Shown: positions 55,420 through 64,000 of the stretch, one piece after another | Layout: each line of letters opens with the position of its first letter | Position numbering within the stretch: position 1 is the first letter of the stretch | Assembly: GCF_000389635.1 (NCBI RefSeq) | Contig: NC_021182.1 | Location: 3,038,001-3,102,000 of the forward strand | DNA length: 64,000 nt | From: Clostridium pasteurianum BC1 | GTDB lineage: Bacteria; Bacillota; Clostridia; Clostridiales; Clostridiaceae | Reading direction: 5' to 3' | The notes under the pieces: model-generated | Told to the model about the DNA's origin: nothing | Seen by the model: the letters and a program-made list of their open reading frames with translations, nothing else | Databases searched by the model: none | Translations under genes and position numbers: made by a program

Positions 55420-56343
55420 TTAAACTTTTATAAGATCTTTATTTATTTTTTCTAGTTTAGTATCTAAGCTCTCTATTTCCGCATCATCATCACAAAATTT
55501 AACTTTATCCTCAAATACATTACTTATAGTATCTATTAACTCTCTCTTCTTAAAATCATCTATATTATGAATAATTATACTCCTAGGTGCTAGAGTTATA
55601 AGCCCACTAATAATTATATCTTCCTGATTATCTTTATTATTATATTTTGTATTCTTTAATTCTTTAACCAGTTCTTCACTTATATCCTTACCACTTTTAT
55701 CCTTAATAATATATTCTCCATTAATACTTGAAGATATATTAACCTCGTCTATTTTGCTTTCTTGAATATCCACAAAATATTTTAAAAGATTAATAAACTC
55801 ATCATACTCTTTATCTATCATATACTTTTCCACTGCTTTATCTACTATAGCCTGAAAATCACTTTCCATTTCTTTAATTCTGAATGTAACAAAGCCCTCT
55901 ATATTTATTAAAGCATTTTCATTAACACATTGAAGTATTTTTCTTGTAATTGAATTTTTTCTATTTATATAGTAAACCTCATTTTCATCTTTAATTTTAC
56001 CTTCACATAAAAATGAATCTTTACATATCTTTTTTAAATCCTTTAGCTCTTCACCCTTAAGGAAAAAATAATTTTCATTTAAAAACTCTATTAATTTTTT
56101 ATCATAAAATTCTTGAGACATAAATTTATATAAAAGCATACTCAAATATAAATTAAAATTGTGTTCAACCTTAGAATTAAAAATTTCATCACTGCAAAAT
56201 ATTTTAACGAAGTGAGTTCTATTCTCTACACTTTCTGAAATTCCCAATTTAGCTCCTTTTATTTCTAAATTTTGTTTTATATATTCTAAACCGTCTATTA
56301 CATCTTCCCTTTCTCCGTTATAAACAATGTCTTTTAGAAGCAC
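55420..56343 (-). CDS. ytxC: YtxC-like sporulation protein
   Basis: A ~307-residue protein resembling YtxC, a family found in spore formers. The C-terminal half carries the typical segments FVTFRIKEMESDFQAIVDKA, EFINLLKYFVDIQESKIDEV and LAPRSIIIHN. No enzymatic motif, signal peptide or membrane helix. The start taken is GTG at 56343, 8 bp after GGAG; GTG at 56352 is the alternative. It lies upstream of the thrS promoter and is divergent from the DUF6873-like gene. YtxC near thrS is common in Bacillus and Clostridium; the precise function is unknown. Confidence 0.82.
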   Translation of the reverse strand: MLLKDIVYNGEREDVIDGLEYIKQNLEIKGAKLGISESVENRTHFVKIFCSDEIFNSKVEHNFNLYLSMLLYKFMSQEFYDKKLIEFLNENYFFLKGEELKDLKKICKDSFLCEGKIKDENEVYYINRKNSITRKILQCVNENALINIEGFVTFRIKEMESDFQAIVDKAVEKYMIDKEYDEFINLLKYFVDIQESKIDEVNISSSINGEYIIKDKSGKDISEELVKELKNTKYNNKDNQEDIIISGLITLAPRSIIIHNIDDFKKRELIDTISNVFEDKVKFCDDDAEIESLDTKLEKINKDLIKV

Positions 56344-56467
56344 ATTTCTCACTCCTTCCCCAAAATAGTATGTGTTTAACGTAAATCTATATGCTTTATT
56401 TTAAGTAAAAGTAATAAAATTATGCTAAAATAAAATAAATAAATTTTAAATTTTGAGGTATATAAAA

Positions 56468-57166
56468 TTGAAAAATGTATTAGTAGACTTTAGAATTAGT
56501 GAAACTGAAAAGGAAAATTTATATAAAAATGGATTTGAACCCATAATAGTACCACCCAGTAAAAGCCTATATAATGCCATATGTGGCCACCCAGATATGC
56601 TTCTGCACATTATAGATAAAAAAAATATAGTAGTCCATAACACTATGGAGATGTCCTTTATTTATATTTTAAAAAATTTAAATTATAATGTAATTAAAAG
56701 CCATAATAGTCTTAAAGAAACTTATCCCTATGATATATTTCTTAATGCCATCAGCACAAATGATATATTTTTACATAATTTAAAATACACAGATAAAAAT
56801 TTAATATCCATGGTTAAAGGCAAAAAATTATTAAATGTAAAACAGGGCTATAGCAAATGCTCTACGGCTTTAATAAATGATTCAGCTGCTATTACCAGTG
56901 ATATAAAGATACATGATATTCTCACCTCTAATGGAGTGAAGGTTCTTCTTGTTCCGCCAGGCAATATTGAATTACCGGGATTAAATTATGGTTTCATAGG
57001 CGGTACCTGTGGCATTGTTGAAGATGGCAGTATTGCTTTTTTCGGAAACTTAGATAATTATTTATATGGAGATATGGTTTTTAAATTTTTAATACAGCAG
57101 GATGTAAAACCAATTTTCTTATCTAAGGGTAACCTAATAGATAGGGGCACACTATTTCGCATATAA
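56468..57166 (+). CDS. DUF6873-like family protein, unknown function
   Basis: A 232-residue protein from a TTG at 56468 (KNVLVDFRISETEKENLYKN), with GAGG 9 bp upstream. Motifs resemble the guanidine-group-modifying-enzyme fold proteins of DUF6873: GHPDMLLHIIDKKN with an essential-looking His, VKQGYSKCSTALINDSAAIT, NYGFIGGTCGIV (Cys near the C-terminus) and NLDNYLYGD. Relatives with this fold act on arginine-like guanidino groups, but no substrate is known here. It is conserved next to ytxC-thrS in clostridia as far as I recall. No signal peptide; monocistronic. Confidence 0.7.
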   Translation: MKNVLVDFRISETEKENLYKNGFEPIIVPPSKSLYNAICGHPDMLLHIIDKKNIVVHNTMEMSFIYILKNLNYNVIKSHNSLKETYPYDIFLNAISTNDIFLHNLKYTDKNLISMVKGKKLLNVKQGYSKCSTALINDSAAITSDIKIHDILTSNGVKVLLVPPGNIELPGLNYGFIGGTCGIVEDGSIAFFGNLDNYLYGDMVFKFLIQQDVKPIFLSKGNLIDRGTLFRI

Positions 57167-57370
57167 TTCATTAAGTTTAGATATCTTCAAAGAAATAATT
57201 AGCCAGTATGTTAGTATATTTCAATCCTACTACCTCAACAGAGTCTTTAAATATTTCCAGTAAAAAAGGAAACTTCCGAAATCTTAGGAAAACCTATCTC
57301 AAAAATAAAACAATTTCCTTAGGACAGTTATAGGACAATCCTTAAAGAAATCAACAAAAACTTAACAAAT

Positions 57371-57410
57371 TTTAAAAACCCTTGAAAATATTAGTTTTCA
57401 AGGGTTTTTA
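57371..57410 (-). terminator. Terminator of the tRNA operon
   Basis: AAAAACCCTTGAAAA / TTTTCAAGGGTTTTT arms with a short loop, T-run on the minus strand, just after tRNA-Cys. Confidence 0.9.
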
Positions 57411-57413
57411 TTA

Positions 57414-57487
<74 letters not shown>

Positions 57488-57491
57488 ATAA

Positions 57492-57566
57492 TGGAGCGGA
57501 AGACGAGATTCGAACTCGCGACGTTCACCTTGGCAAGGTGACGCTCTACCACTGAGCCACTCCCGC
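57492..57566 (-). tRNA. tRNA-Gly (GCC)
   Basis: Acceptor GCGGGAG with a complementary 3' side, anticodon GCC in TTGCCAA, GTTCGAATC T-loop, encoded CCA. Confidence 0.97.
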
Positions 57567-57571
57567 ACCGC

Positions 57572-57647
<76 letters not shown>

Positions 57648-57671
57648 ACAGTATATTAAACATAAAAATAT

Positions 57672-57748
57672 TGGCGACCTGGAAGGGGATCGAACCCTCG
57701 ACCTCTGGCGTGACAGGCCAGCACTCTAACCAGCTGAGCTACCAGGCC
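57672..57748 (-). tRNA. tRNA-Asp (GTC)
   Basis: Acceptor GGCCUGG / CCAGGUC, anticodon GTC in CTGTCAC, GTTCGATCC T-loop, encoded GCCA. Confidence 0.97.
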
Positions 57749-57753
57749 AATAT

Positions 57754-57829
57754 TGGTGGGCACTACAGGGCTCGAACCTGTGACCCTCTGCTTGTAAGGC
57801 AGATGCTCTCCCAGCTGAGCTAAGCGCCC
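57754..57829 (-). tRNA. tRNA-Val (TAC)
   Basis: Acceptor GGGCGCU / AGUGCCC, anticodon TAC in CTTACAA, GTTCGAGCC T-loop, encoded ACCA. First gene of the operon, about 15 nt after the likely start site. Confidence 0.97.
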
Positions 57830-57840
57830 TTAATATTTAA

Positions 57841-57879
57841 GACAAATACTATTTTATTATATGAAATAGTATTTGTCAA
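57841..57879 (-). promoter_or_regulatory. tRNA operon promoter overlapped by a perfect 14-bp palindrome
   Basis: On the minus strand TTGACA (57874-57879), 17 bp, TAAAAT (57851-57856). Arms GACAAATACTATTT (57841-57854) and AAATAGTATTTGTC (57864-57877) are perfectly complementary and cover both promoter boxes. The same hairpin could also end hslO read-through. Confidence 0.75.
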
Positions 57880-57930
57880 TATTTTTTTATTGTAAATAAG
57901 CATTATTTAGCAATTTTCTCATTTAATAAT

Positions 57931-58815
57931 TTAATTAGATAGATTATCAAGTATATTACCTATATCTTCATGAGTAAAGGTATATGCTTTGTTGCAAAAA
58001 TTACACCTTAATTCTTCTGTTTTGTTTTCATTATATATTTCTTCTAGATCTTTTTTCCCTATACTTATAAGGGCTCTCTCAACTCTCTCCTTCGTACAAT
58101 CACATTTATATTCAGGCTTTATCTCCCCCACTATCTTTAAATCCATATCTTCAAATATATAATTAAGGATTTCTTCTATATTCATACCATCACTTATAAG
58201 CTTAGTTATAGGTGGTATCTCTTCTAATCTGTAAGTTATTAAATCAGCTGTAAGTTCATTATGCCCTGGCATCATTTGAATTATGAATCCTCCTGCTGCT
58301 TTAATACTTAAATCCCTATTTACTAAAACCCCAAGTCCCACTGCTGAGGGCACTTGATCAGAGGTAGTAAAATAATATGCCAGATCATCCCCTATTTCCC
58401 CTGTATATATTGGTACCTGCCCTACATAGGGTTCTCTCAAACCAAGATCCCTTATAATTGTAAGAATACCATCTTTTCCAATTATACCTGATACATCAAG
58501 TTTACCTTTACTGTTTGGAGGCAATTCAGCCTTTGGATTTCCTATATATCCCTTCACACTAGCATCACTATGAGCAGTAACAAGTACTCCCTTTGCAATT
58601 CCTCCACCATCTATTTTTAATGTAAGAGAATCGCTTTCATTTTTCATCATAGCTCCCATAAGACTTCCTGCTGTAAGCATTCTGCCCAGTGCAGCGGCAG
58701 CGGTTGCCTCACATTCATGAAATTTTATGCCCGTTTCCACCAATTCCGTTGTAGTTGCTGCTATTATTCTAACTTCTCCATCTTTTGCCGTTGCAATCAG
58801 TAATTTATCTTCCAT
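57931..58815 (-). CDS. hslO: Redox-regulated chaperone Hsp33
   Basis: A 294-residue holdase activated by oxidation. The N-terminal domain contains [35 protein letters not shown] and [15 protein letters not shown]. The C-terminal zinc switch has the CDC pair ([14 protein letters not shown]) and the CNFC pair ([12 protein letters not shown]), giving the four cysteine ligands. The start is the ATG at 58815 after GGAGGAAAACT; the longest ORF adds 17 residues without a site. It is monocistronic, upstream of the tRNA operon. Confidence 0.96.
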   Translation of the reverse strand: MEDKLLIATAKDGEVRIIAATTTELVETGIKFHECEATAAAALGRMLTAGSLMGAMMKNESDSLTLKIDGGGIAKGVLVTAHSDASVKGYIGNPKAELPPNSKGKLDVSGIIGKDGILTIIRDLGLREPYVGQVPIYTGEIGDDLAYYFTTSDQVPSAVGLGVLVNRDLSIKAAGGFIIQMMPGHNELTADLITYRLEEIPPITKLISDGMNIEEILNYIFEDMDLKIVGEIKPEYKCDCTKERVERALISIGKKDLEEIYNENKTEELRCNFCNKAYTFTHEDIGNILDNLSN

Positions 58816-58956
58816 AGTTTTCCTCCAATACTGATACTTATATTTTTGACCTAATGTGCTATCCATCTCCTATCCTCTATAGGCGGGAGATTAATAACAG
58901 ATTAATATAAATGTTTCCATACAATTTATATTAATTAGATTTGTATAATTAATATT

Positions 58957-59700
58957 TTATTCACTACATTTTAGTATATACACTATTCTTTCCGTATTAT
59001 TATCTATAGTCTCCTCTTTATAATTGTTTAATTTATTTATTACCACGAAGCCACATTCACTAAGTAAAGTTTCTATTTCGCATTCTCTATAAGCTCTTTC
59101 ACTGTGCTCTTCGTCAAATCTCTTATAATCTTCACCGCTTTTTACAAAAAAGGTAAGATACATGTCCACAATTTCATTATCGAATTGATTTTCCCATATA
59201 TACACAACCTCTCCATCATCATAGGTAAAAAGATTGTTCCCTATAATTTTACCGAGTTTATGATAGGAATTTATATCAAAAATAAAAACACCATTTTCCT
59301 TTAAATGTTTCCTAATGCCACTAAAATATTTTTTCAGATTGTTATCCTCTAAAATATAATTAGTTGAATCCAAACAGCAAGTTATCAAGTCAAATTTCCT
59401 ATTTAGCTGCAAATTACAGATATCTTGCTTTACCAGTTTTGCCTTTATATTTGTCTTTCTAAGCTTTTTATCAGCTTCCCACAACATATCTTCGGATAAA
59501 TCTACTCCCCAGATTTGTTTAAAGGCTTTGCCTATTACTTCTGTAAGATTTCCTGTGCCACAAGCCAAGTCCAAATAGCTTTCAAACTTCACATTATGAC
59601 TTTTACATATATCTAGAATAGTGTTTCCCCATTTTTCATAATCTACGTCTCCATGAATGAGTTCATCATAAACATGGGCAAAATTTTTATAGCAATCCAT
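58957..59700 (-). CDS. Class I SAM-dependent methyltransferase
   Basis: A 247-residue methyltransferase with the SAM-binding motif I YLDLACGTGNLTEVIG, motif II IWGVDLSEDML and motif IV FDLITCCLDSTNYIL. The N-terminus NFAHVYDELIHGDVDYEKW is typical of a widespread Firmicutes group of unknown target. No membrane segment. The ATG follows GAGGGGTTATT. Substrate cannot be named. Confidence 0.88.
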   Translation of the reverse strand: MDCYKNFAHVYDELIHGDVDYEKWGNTILDICKSHNVKFESYLDLACGTGNLTEVIGKAFKQIWGVDLSEDMLWEADKKLRKTNIKAKLVKQDICNLQLNRKFDLITCCLDSTNYILEDNNLKKYFSGIRKHLKENGVFIFDINSYHKLGKIIGNNLFTYDDGEVVYIWENQFDNEIVDMYLTFFVKSGEDYKRFDEEHSERAYRECEIETLLSECGFVVINKLNNYKEETIDNNTERIVYILKCSE

Positions 59701-59968
59701 AATAACCCCTCAAAACAGCTTAAAAAATCAGTAAGCATAATTTAATTTACATAATCTTTTATGTCTCACAAATCATTTAATAATGTTATATAACATAAAA
59801 TAACAGTCACTTTACAAATGACAAAATTTATTTAAAATCCTATAGACATTATATCATACTCCAAATGTTGCTATACAACATATAATAAATAACTGCTTTA
59901 CATAATCAAAAAATTCACAAGTTAAATATTATATATTTTTTCTATATAAGTCAACAAGGAAAATATAC

Positions 59969-60244
59969 TCACTCCTTACTTTCTTGACTTTTTTCATCAT
60001 AATTCTGTATATCCACATTTTTAGGTAGATGCAGCTCCTTTTTTCTCTTAGTCATTAAGCCACCTATTCTTCCCGTTTCTTCTGCTGTTAATCCGCTCCA
60101 GCCAAGTTCATCAATTTTTTCGCTGAGACCCAGCTCCTCTGCTATTTCATATTTTATATTCTCTCTTAATTTTTCCATCTCAGTCAGTTCCCTATTGGAT
60201 TTAAGTTTTGCTTTTATTACTTTTTTTAAAGGTGTTTTCCCCAT
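59969..60244 (-). CDS. Small acid-soluble spore protein, alpha/beta type
   Basis: A 91-residue protein whose middle carries the alpha/beta SASP signatures: KYEIAEELGLSEKIDELGWS (with the GPR-type cleavage context near the Glu-Leu-Gly) and LTAEETGRIGGLMTKRKKEL. These proteins coat and protect DNA in the forespore. It is longer than major SASPs (60-70) because of a basic N-terminal extension, and resembles the minor SspF-like group. The start is the ATG at 60244 with GGAG 8 bp upstream. Confidence 0.85.
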   Translation of the reverse strand: MGKTPLKKVIKAKLKSNRELTEMEKLRENIKYEIAEELGLSEKIDELGWSGLTAEETGRIGGLMTKRKKELHLPKNVDIQNYDEKSQESKE

Positions 60245-60733
60245 AACAATCGCTCCCACAAAATAATTAATAATTATTATTTAGTGTTAGCATAAAGAGA
60301 ACTATATATACATTTTTATAATTAATTCATTAGTTTTAGGCATATGAAAATAAATAGTAAGTCAAAGATGCAACGTATATTTTGAAGCCTACAAGGAAAC
60401 AGGTTCCGCAGATAGTGAGCTATCTAAGGGTTCTGTTGACGCGGTAGGATGCAAAATATACTAGCATACTGACTAGTTATTTATTTGAATATGCCTTATA
60501 TAATTCCAACTAAATATATTTGTAAATTCTATTAAATTATAATATTATATTTATATACAATTTTATATATTATAGTTATATAATATAATGTGAAGGTTGG
60601 CTAAAATTTTTCAGGGGGATAATTGTAAAATTCATATTGTTTATCTACATATAAACTAAGAACTTATAATTACTTTTGAATATACTATTAATATAGAAAA
60701 ATATATAAACCATATACTTTAGGGAGGACTATT
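60245..60733. other. Intergenic region upstream of dapA and the SASP gene
   Basis: Apart from the R2 repeat it is AT-rich. It must hold divergent promoters. I looked for a lysine riboswitch before dapA and see none of its conserved core. Confidence 0.5.
60339..60495. repeat. Dispersed foldable repeat, family R2, copy 2
   Basis: Same ~157-bp unit as at 50439-50594: GGCATATGAAAATAAATA start, AGTCAAAGATGC, CTACAAGGAAACAGG, GATAGTGAGCTATC, AGGGTTCTGTTGA, GCATACTGACTAGTTATTTA and ATATGCC end. Paired changes (for example GGTGACC against GAGGTCG, and TTCCGC against GACGCGG) hint at preserved base pairing. It lies upstream of the SASP and dapA genes. Confidence 0.85.
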
Positions 60734-61624
60734 ATGAGTATATTTGTAGGCAGCGCTGTAGCTATTGTAACTCCTTTTACAGAAAGTGGAGTAGATTTAG
60801 AGAAACTTAAAGAATTAATTGAATGGCACATAAAATCTTCTACAGATGCCATAGTAATTTGTGGTACTTCTGGTGAGGCATCTACCATGACTACAGAAGA
60901 ACGAAAAGAAACAATAAAATTTACAGTAGATGTAGTCAATAAGAGAATACCAGTAATTGCTGGTACAGGAAGCAATAATACCAGTGAAAGTATTAAAATG
61001 AGTAAGTGGGCAGAAAGTGTAGGAGTTGATGGACTCCTCATTATAACCCCTTACTATAATAAAACCACTCAAAAGGGATTAATTGAACATTTTAAAGCTA
61101 TCAATGATGCAGTTAATATCCCCATAGTACTTTATAATGTTCCAGGAAGAACTGGAATGAATTTAAATCCTGAAACTCTATTAACCCTAAGTGATCTAAA
61201 GAATATTAAGGCTATTAAGGAAGCGAGTGGAAACATAAGTCAAATTGCAAAGATGAAGGCTCTTTGTAAAGATAGATTTGACATCTATTCGGGAAATGAT
61301 GACCAAATCGTACCTATATTATCTTTAGGTGGTAAAGGTGTAATTTCAGTAATTGCAAATATTCTTCCTACAGAAATTCATGAAATGGTAATAGCTTATA
61401 TAAAGGGAGATCATTCAAAAGCTCTTGAACTTCAACTGAATACATTAGCTTTATGTAATGCTCTATTTATAGAGACTAATCCAATACCAATAAAAACCGC
61501 ATTAAATCTTCTTGGTTACAAGGTTGGCTCCTTAAGATTGCCTCTTTGTTCTATGAATGAAAAAAATCTTCAAATATTAAAAGATGAAATTAAAGCCTAT
61601 GGCTTATCACTAAAGGAGGAATAG
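60734..61624 (+). CDS. dapA: 4-hydroxy-tetrahydrodipicolinate synthase
   Basis: A 296-residue TIM-barrel aldolase that condenses pyruvate with aspartate semialdehyde, the entry to lysine, diaminopimelate and spore dipicolinate. Motifs: [31 protein letters not shown], the catalytic Tyr in [12 protein letters not shown] and the Schiff-base Lys in [10 protein letters not shown]. The ATG follows AGGGAGGACTATT. It is followed after 3 bp by dapB, which takes its ribosome binding site from the dapA end. Confidence 0.97.
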   Translation: MSIFVGSAVAIVTPFTESGVDLEKLKELIEWHIKSSTDAIVICGTSGEASTMTTEERKETIKFTVDVVNKRIPVIAGTGSNNTSESIKMSKWAESVGVDGLLIITPYYNKTTQKGLIEHFKAINDAVNIPIVLYNVPGRTGMNLNPETLLTLSDLKNIKAIKEASGNISQIAKMKALCKDRFDIYSGNDDQIVPILSLGGKGVISVIANILPTEIHEMVIAYIKGDHSKALELQLNTLALCNALFIETNPIPIKTALNLLGYKVGSLRLPLCSMNEKNLQILKDEIKAYGLSLKEE

Positions 61625-61627
61625 GTA

Positions 61628-62377
61628 GTGAGAATATTATTAAATGGCTGCGGCGGTAAAATGGGAAAGGTAGTAATTGAGGCAGCCAAAAAATTTGACA
61701 ATGCCATAATTGCAGCAGGTATCGACAATTTTACAAAGGACTCCTTTGATTTTCCGGTATTTAAAACTATTGATTCCTGCAATGTATCTGTAGATGTAAT
61801 TCTTGATTTTTCAAGACCAGATGCTTTAGAAGATATTTTAAAACTTGCCGAAAAAAATAATTTACCTGTTGTATTGTGCACCACAGGCTTCAGTGATGAT
61901 CAAATTGAAAAAATAAATGCTTTCAGCAAAGAACATGCAATATTCCGTTCAGGCAATATGTCTATAGGTATAAACGTGATAAACAATATATTAAAAAATA
62001 TAAGTGCATTTTTATACGAAAATTACGATATTGAAATAATTGAAAAGCATCACAATCAAAAGGTAGATGCCCCTAGTGGTACTGCTCTTTTACTTGGTGA
62101 TACTATAAAAGCTGCTATTAAGGCTGATACAGTCTATGTAAATGGAAGAGAAGGCATTCACAAGAGAGAACACAATGAAATAGGCGTTCACGCCATACGC
62201 GGCGGAAGTATTGTAGGTGAGCATGAAATAATCTTTGCTGGTCAAGGAGAAACTATAGAATTAAAACATACTGCGATTTCCAGAGAAGTTTTTGCAGTAG
62301 GTGCCCTTAAGGCTTGTGAATTTATGCAAGGAAAATCAAAAGGTCTTTATAATATGGATAATGTACTGAATTCATAA
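61628..62377 (+). CDS. dapB: 4-hydroxy-tetrahydrodipicolinate reductase
   Basis: A 249-residue NAD(P)H reductase, the second step of the lysine/DAP path. Rossmann motif [32 protein letters not shown], and the substrate-binding [16 protein letters not shown] with its His-His and Lys. The start is GTG at 61628, with AAAGGAGGAA at the end of dapA, so the two are coupled. The product of this path also feeds dipicolinic acid in spores. Confidence 0.97.
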   Translation: MRILLNGCGGKMGKVVIEAAKKFDNAIIAAGIDNFTKDSFDFPVFKTIDSCNVSVDVILDFSRPDALEDILKLAEKNNLPVVLCTTGFSDDQIEKINAFSKEHAIFRSGNMSIGINVINNILKNISAFLYENYDIEIIEKHHNQKVDAPSGTALLLGDTIKAAIKADTVYVNGREGIHKREHNEIGVHAIRGGSIVGEHEIIFAGQGETIELKHTAISREVFAVGALKACEFMQGKSKGLYNMDNVLNS

Positions 62378-62416
62378 AATATTTAATCATACAAAAAAGC
62401 ATTTTGTATGCGTGAT

Positions 62417-62500
62417 TTATCCGATGGCTACCCCACTAATACTTCCATCCGCCTCAAAATGGTAGTGAAGAGTGGCTACGTCCCTGGATAATCAGTTCTA
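62417..62500 (+). repeat. Dispersed foldable repeat, family R1, copy C (short)
   Basis: TTATCCGATGGCTACCCCAC, hairpin, GAAGAGTGGCTACGTCCCTG, GATAATCAGTTCTAAGCATA. It shares the blocks of copies A and B but lacks the CCCTAAAGGACAACG segment. It lies in the convergent dapB-oppA gap. Confidence 0.8.
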
Positions 62501-62504
62501 AGCA

Positions 62505-62570
62505 TAAAAAAACACTATGAAATTTAACAATAAGATTTTATTATTGATTGATTTCCATAGTGTTTTTATT
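62505..62570. terminator. Hairpin terminator in the dapB-oppA gap
   Basis: AAAACACTATGAAAT / ATTTCCATAGTGTTTTT arms around an AT-rich loop; T-run on the plus strand, so likely the dapB terminator. Confidence 0.7.
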
Positions 62571-62640
62571 GCTTTTAATTATCTTTCCTAGATTAATTAT
62601 ATAATATATTAAAAGCACAGACAGTTTTATACATATAAAA

Positions 62641-62668
62641 GAAATCCTCCAGAAAATCTGGAGGAAAA
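62641..62668 (-). terminator. Terminator of the oppA-type gene
   Basis: TTTTCCTCCAGA / TCTGGAGGA hairpin (minus strand) followed by a T-rich stretch, directly after the stop codon. Confidence 0.8.
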
Positions 62669-62673
62669 CTTAA

Positions 62674-64000
62674 TTATTTTTGTACATATGCATTTTGGAA
62701 ATATAAAGTATCCATTGGGTTTCTATAAACATCCTTTACATAACTCTTTGCACATGATACTACATTATACTCATATAGTGGAATTATAGGCATATCTTTC
62801 ATTAATATAGCTTCTGCCTGATGCATTTCATCATCTCTCTTTGCTACATTTGTTTCAGCTTTAGCAGCTACTATAAGTTTATCATAATCTGGATTAGTAT
62901 AGCCTGCTACGTTGTTTCCAGCACCTGTTACCCACATGTCAAGGAAAGTCATTGGGTCTGCATAATCTGCTGACCATCCATTTCTAGCCATAATGTATTG
63001 ATGTTTAGTTGTATCATTAAGTTGAACTGTTCTTTCAACACTTCTAAGTGTTATATCTATATTTAAGTTTTTCTTAAGCATATCCTGTACTGTCTGTGCT
63101 ACACTTTGATGAAGTTGCATATTATTGTATATTAATTCAAGATTAGGGAATCCCTTACCATCCGGATATCCTGCTTCAGCTAAAAGTTGCTTAGCCTGTG
63201 CCACATCGCCCTCCGGCTTATAATACTGCTTATCTTTAAAGTCTTTTCCATTTACAAGCATGCCACTTGGAACAAAACTTGTTGAAGGAGTTTGACCACC
63301 CTTTGTAACATCTTTAACTAGTTTAGTTCTGTCTATAGCAAGAGAAATCGCCTGTCTAACCTTAACATCCTGCATAACCTTAGCAGCTGCGGGATTGATC
63401 TTAGCTGCATCTGGAGCTAAATTAAAGCTGTAGTAATTAGTTCCCAAATTTACAAAAGTTTTTGCAGTGCCATTCTTTAATAATGTAGGTATTTGTTCTG
63501 TTGGTGGATTATCTATTATATCAATCTGACCAGTCTGGAAAGCTGACATATAACTAGTTTCCTGATCTAATACTGTGTATTTCAAAGTAGTAAGCTTAAT
63601 GTTTTTAGTATTCCAATAATTAGTATTTGGAACAAATGTTAAGCTATCCTTTGGCTTCCAATCCTGAAGCTTGAAGGCTCCGTTAGAAACATAAGTTGCA
63701 CCTTTAGTTGCCCAATCCTTAGGATGAGCATCTACTATATCTTTTCTTACAGGCATATAAGTTTGGAATGAAGTAAGTGATAAAAAGTATGGTGTTGGAT
63801 TTTCTAAATCTACATCAAGAGTATAGTCATCAGTAGCTTTAACTCCTACCTGATCTACACTTCCCTTGCCTTCATTATAAGCCTCTCCACCTTTTAAATA
63901 ATACATCTGATAAGCATAGTCTGATGCAGTTTCTGGAGCTAATGCTCTCTTCCAAGCATATTCAAAGTCTTGAGCCTTAACTGGTTTTCCATCGGACCAT
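62674..64000 (-). CDS. Oligopeptide ABC transporter substrate-binding protein, N-terminus outside window
   Basis: At least 442 residues of an extracytoplasmic SBP (family 5). The frame stays open to the right edge, where it reads SDGKPVKAQDFEYAWKRALA, the family's signature region, so the ATG at 63906 is internal. Later motifs are WKPKDSLTFVPNTNYWNTKN, VRQAISLAIDRTKLVKDVTK, AKQLLAEAGYPDGKGFP and NGWSADYADPMTFLDMW. It binds peptides for import by an OppBCDF-type transporter. The signal peptide and lipobox are off the edge. No transporter subunit genes follow downstream. Confidence 0.93.
   Translation of the reverse strand, partial: WSDGKPVKAQDFEYAWKRALAPETASDYAYQMYYLKGGEAYNEGKGSVDQVGVKATDDYTLDVDLENPTPYFLSLTSFQTYMPVRKDIVDAHPKDWATKGATYVSNGAFKLQDWKPKDSLTFVPNTNYWNTKNIKLTTLKYTVLDQETSYMSAFQTGQIDIIDNPPTEQIPTLLKNGTAKTFVNLGTNYYSFNLAPDAAKINPAAAKVMQDVKVRQAISLAIDRTKLVKDVTKGGQTPSTSFVPSGMLVNGKDFKDKQYYKPEGDVAQAKQLLAEAGYPDGKGFPNLELIYNNMQLHQSVAQTVQDMLKKNLNIDITLRSVERTVQLNDTTKHQYIMARNGWSADYADPMTFLDMWVTGAGNNVAGYTNPDYDKLIVAAKAETNVAKRDDEMHQAEAILMKDMPIIPLYEYNVVSCAKSYVKDVYRNPMDTLYFQNAYVQK

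Noticed and set aside
60496-60733. Lysine riboswitch upstream of dapA
   Set aside because: No conserved lysine-riboswitch core or terminator is visible; the region is plain AT-rich DNA.

Overview
The window is AT-rich, uses strong AGGAGG-type ribosome binding sites with several TTG/GTG starts, and carries an alpha/beta small acid-soluble spore protein, a YtxC homologue and T-box leaders. This points to a spore-forming Clostridium in the strict sense. The species is not determined.

Left arm (1-15.7 kb) is mostly housekeeping: the start of rfbA (off the edge), a secreted glucosaminidase with five internal repeats, galU, a TPR protein, a phosphohexomutase, rplY/ctc, an Orn/Lys/Arg decarboxylase, mutS2, a U32-family protein and a DUF3343 protein. 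Right arm (45.5-64 kb) is also core: zapA, pheT, pheS (T-box), an rRNA/tRNA methyltransferase, rplT-rpmI-infC (autoregulatory leader, AUU start), thrS (T-box), ytxC, a DUF6873-like protein, five tRNAs (Val-Asp-Phe-Gly-Cys), hslO, a methyltransferase, an SASP, dapA-dapB and an oppA-type gene running off the edge.

Between them (about 15.8-45.5 kb) lies an accessory surface-glycan island, interrupting a core order (thrS...pheST-zapA / U32-mutS2) that is usually compact in clostridia. It holds two paralogous pairs of proteins without signal peptides: the propeller/coiled-coil proteins at 15850 and 28492, and the putative surface or coat proteins at 18699 and 44257. With them are a polypeptide-GalNAc-transferase-like GT2 enzyme, further GT2 and GT4 enzymes (three tandem GT4 copies, one frameshifted), a PIG-L deacetylase, GT-A 'DSD' transferases (one with two fused catalytic units), a DUF1796 protein and a CDP-deoxyhexose branch (rfbF, rfbG, one reductase/epimerase). 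I infer that the glycosyltransferases decorate the paired structural proteins, perhaps on the spore surface: both pairs have conserved upstream blocks resembling mother-cell sigma factor promoters.

The distal part of the island (37.6-45.5 kb) is a nest of mobile DNA: a group II intron relic split by an IS1182-like element (ATGC target duplication), an IS982 element split by an intact IS21 element with a third ORF (TCTAT target duplication), an IS3 remnant, and a second, truncated copy of the surface-protein/GT2 locus.

Two dispersed, foldable, non-coding repeat families recur in the core arms: one of about 145 nt in three copies, one of about 156 nt in two copies.
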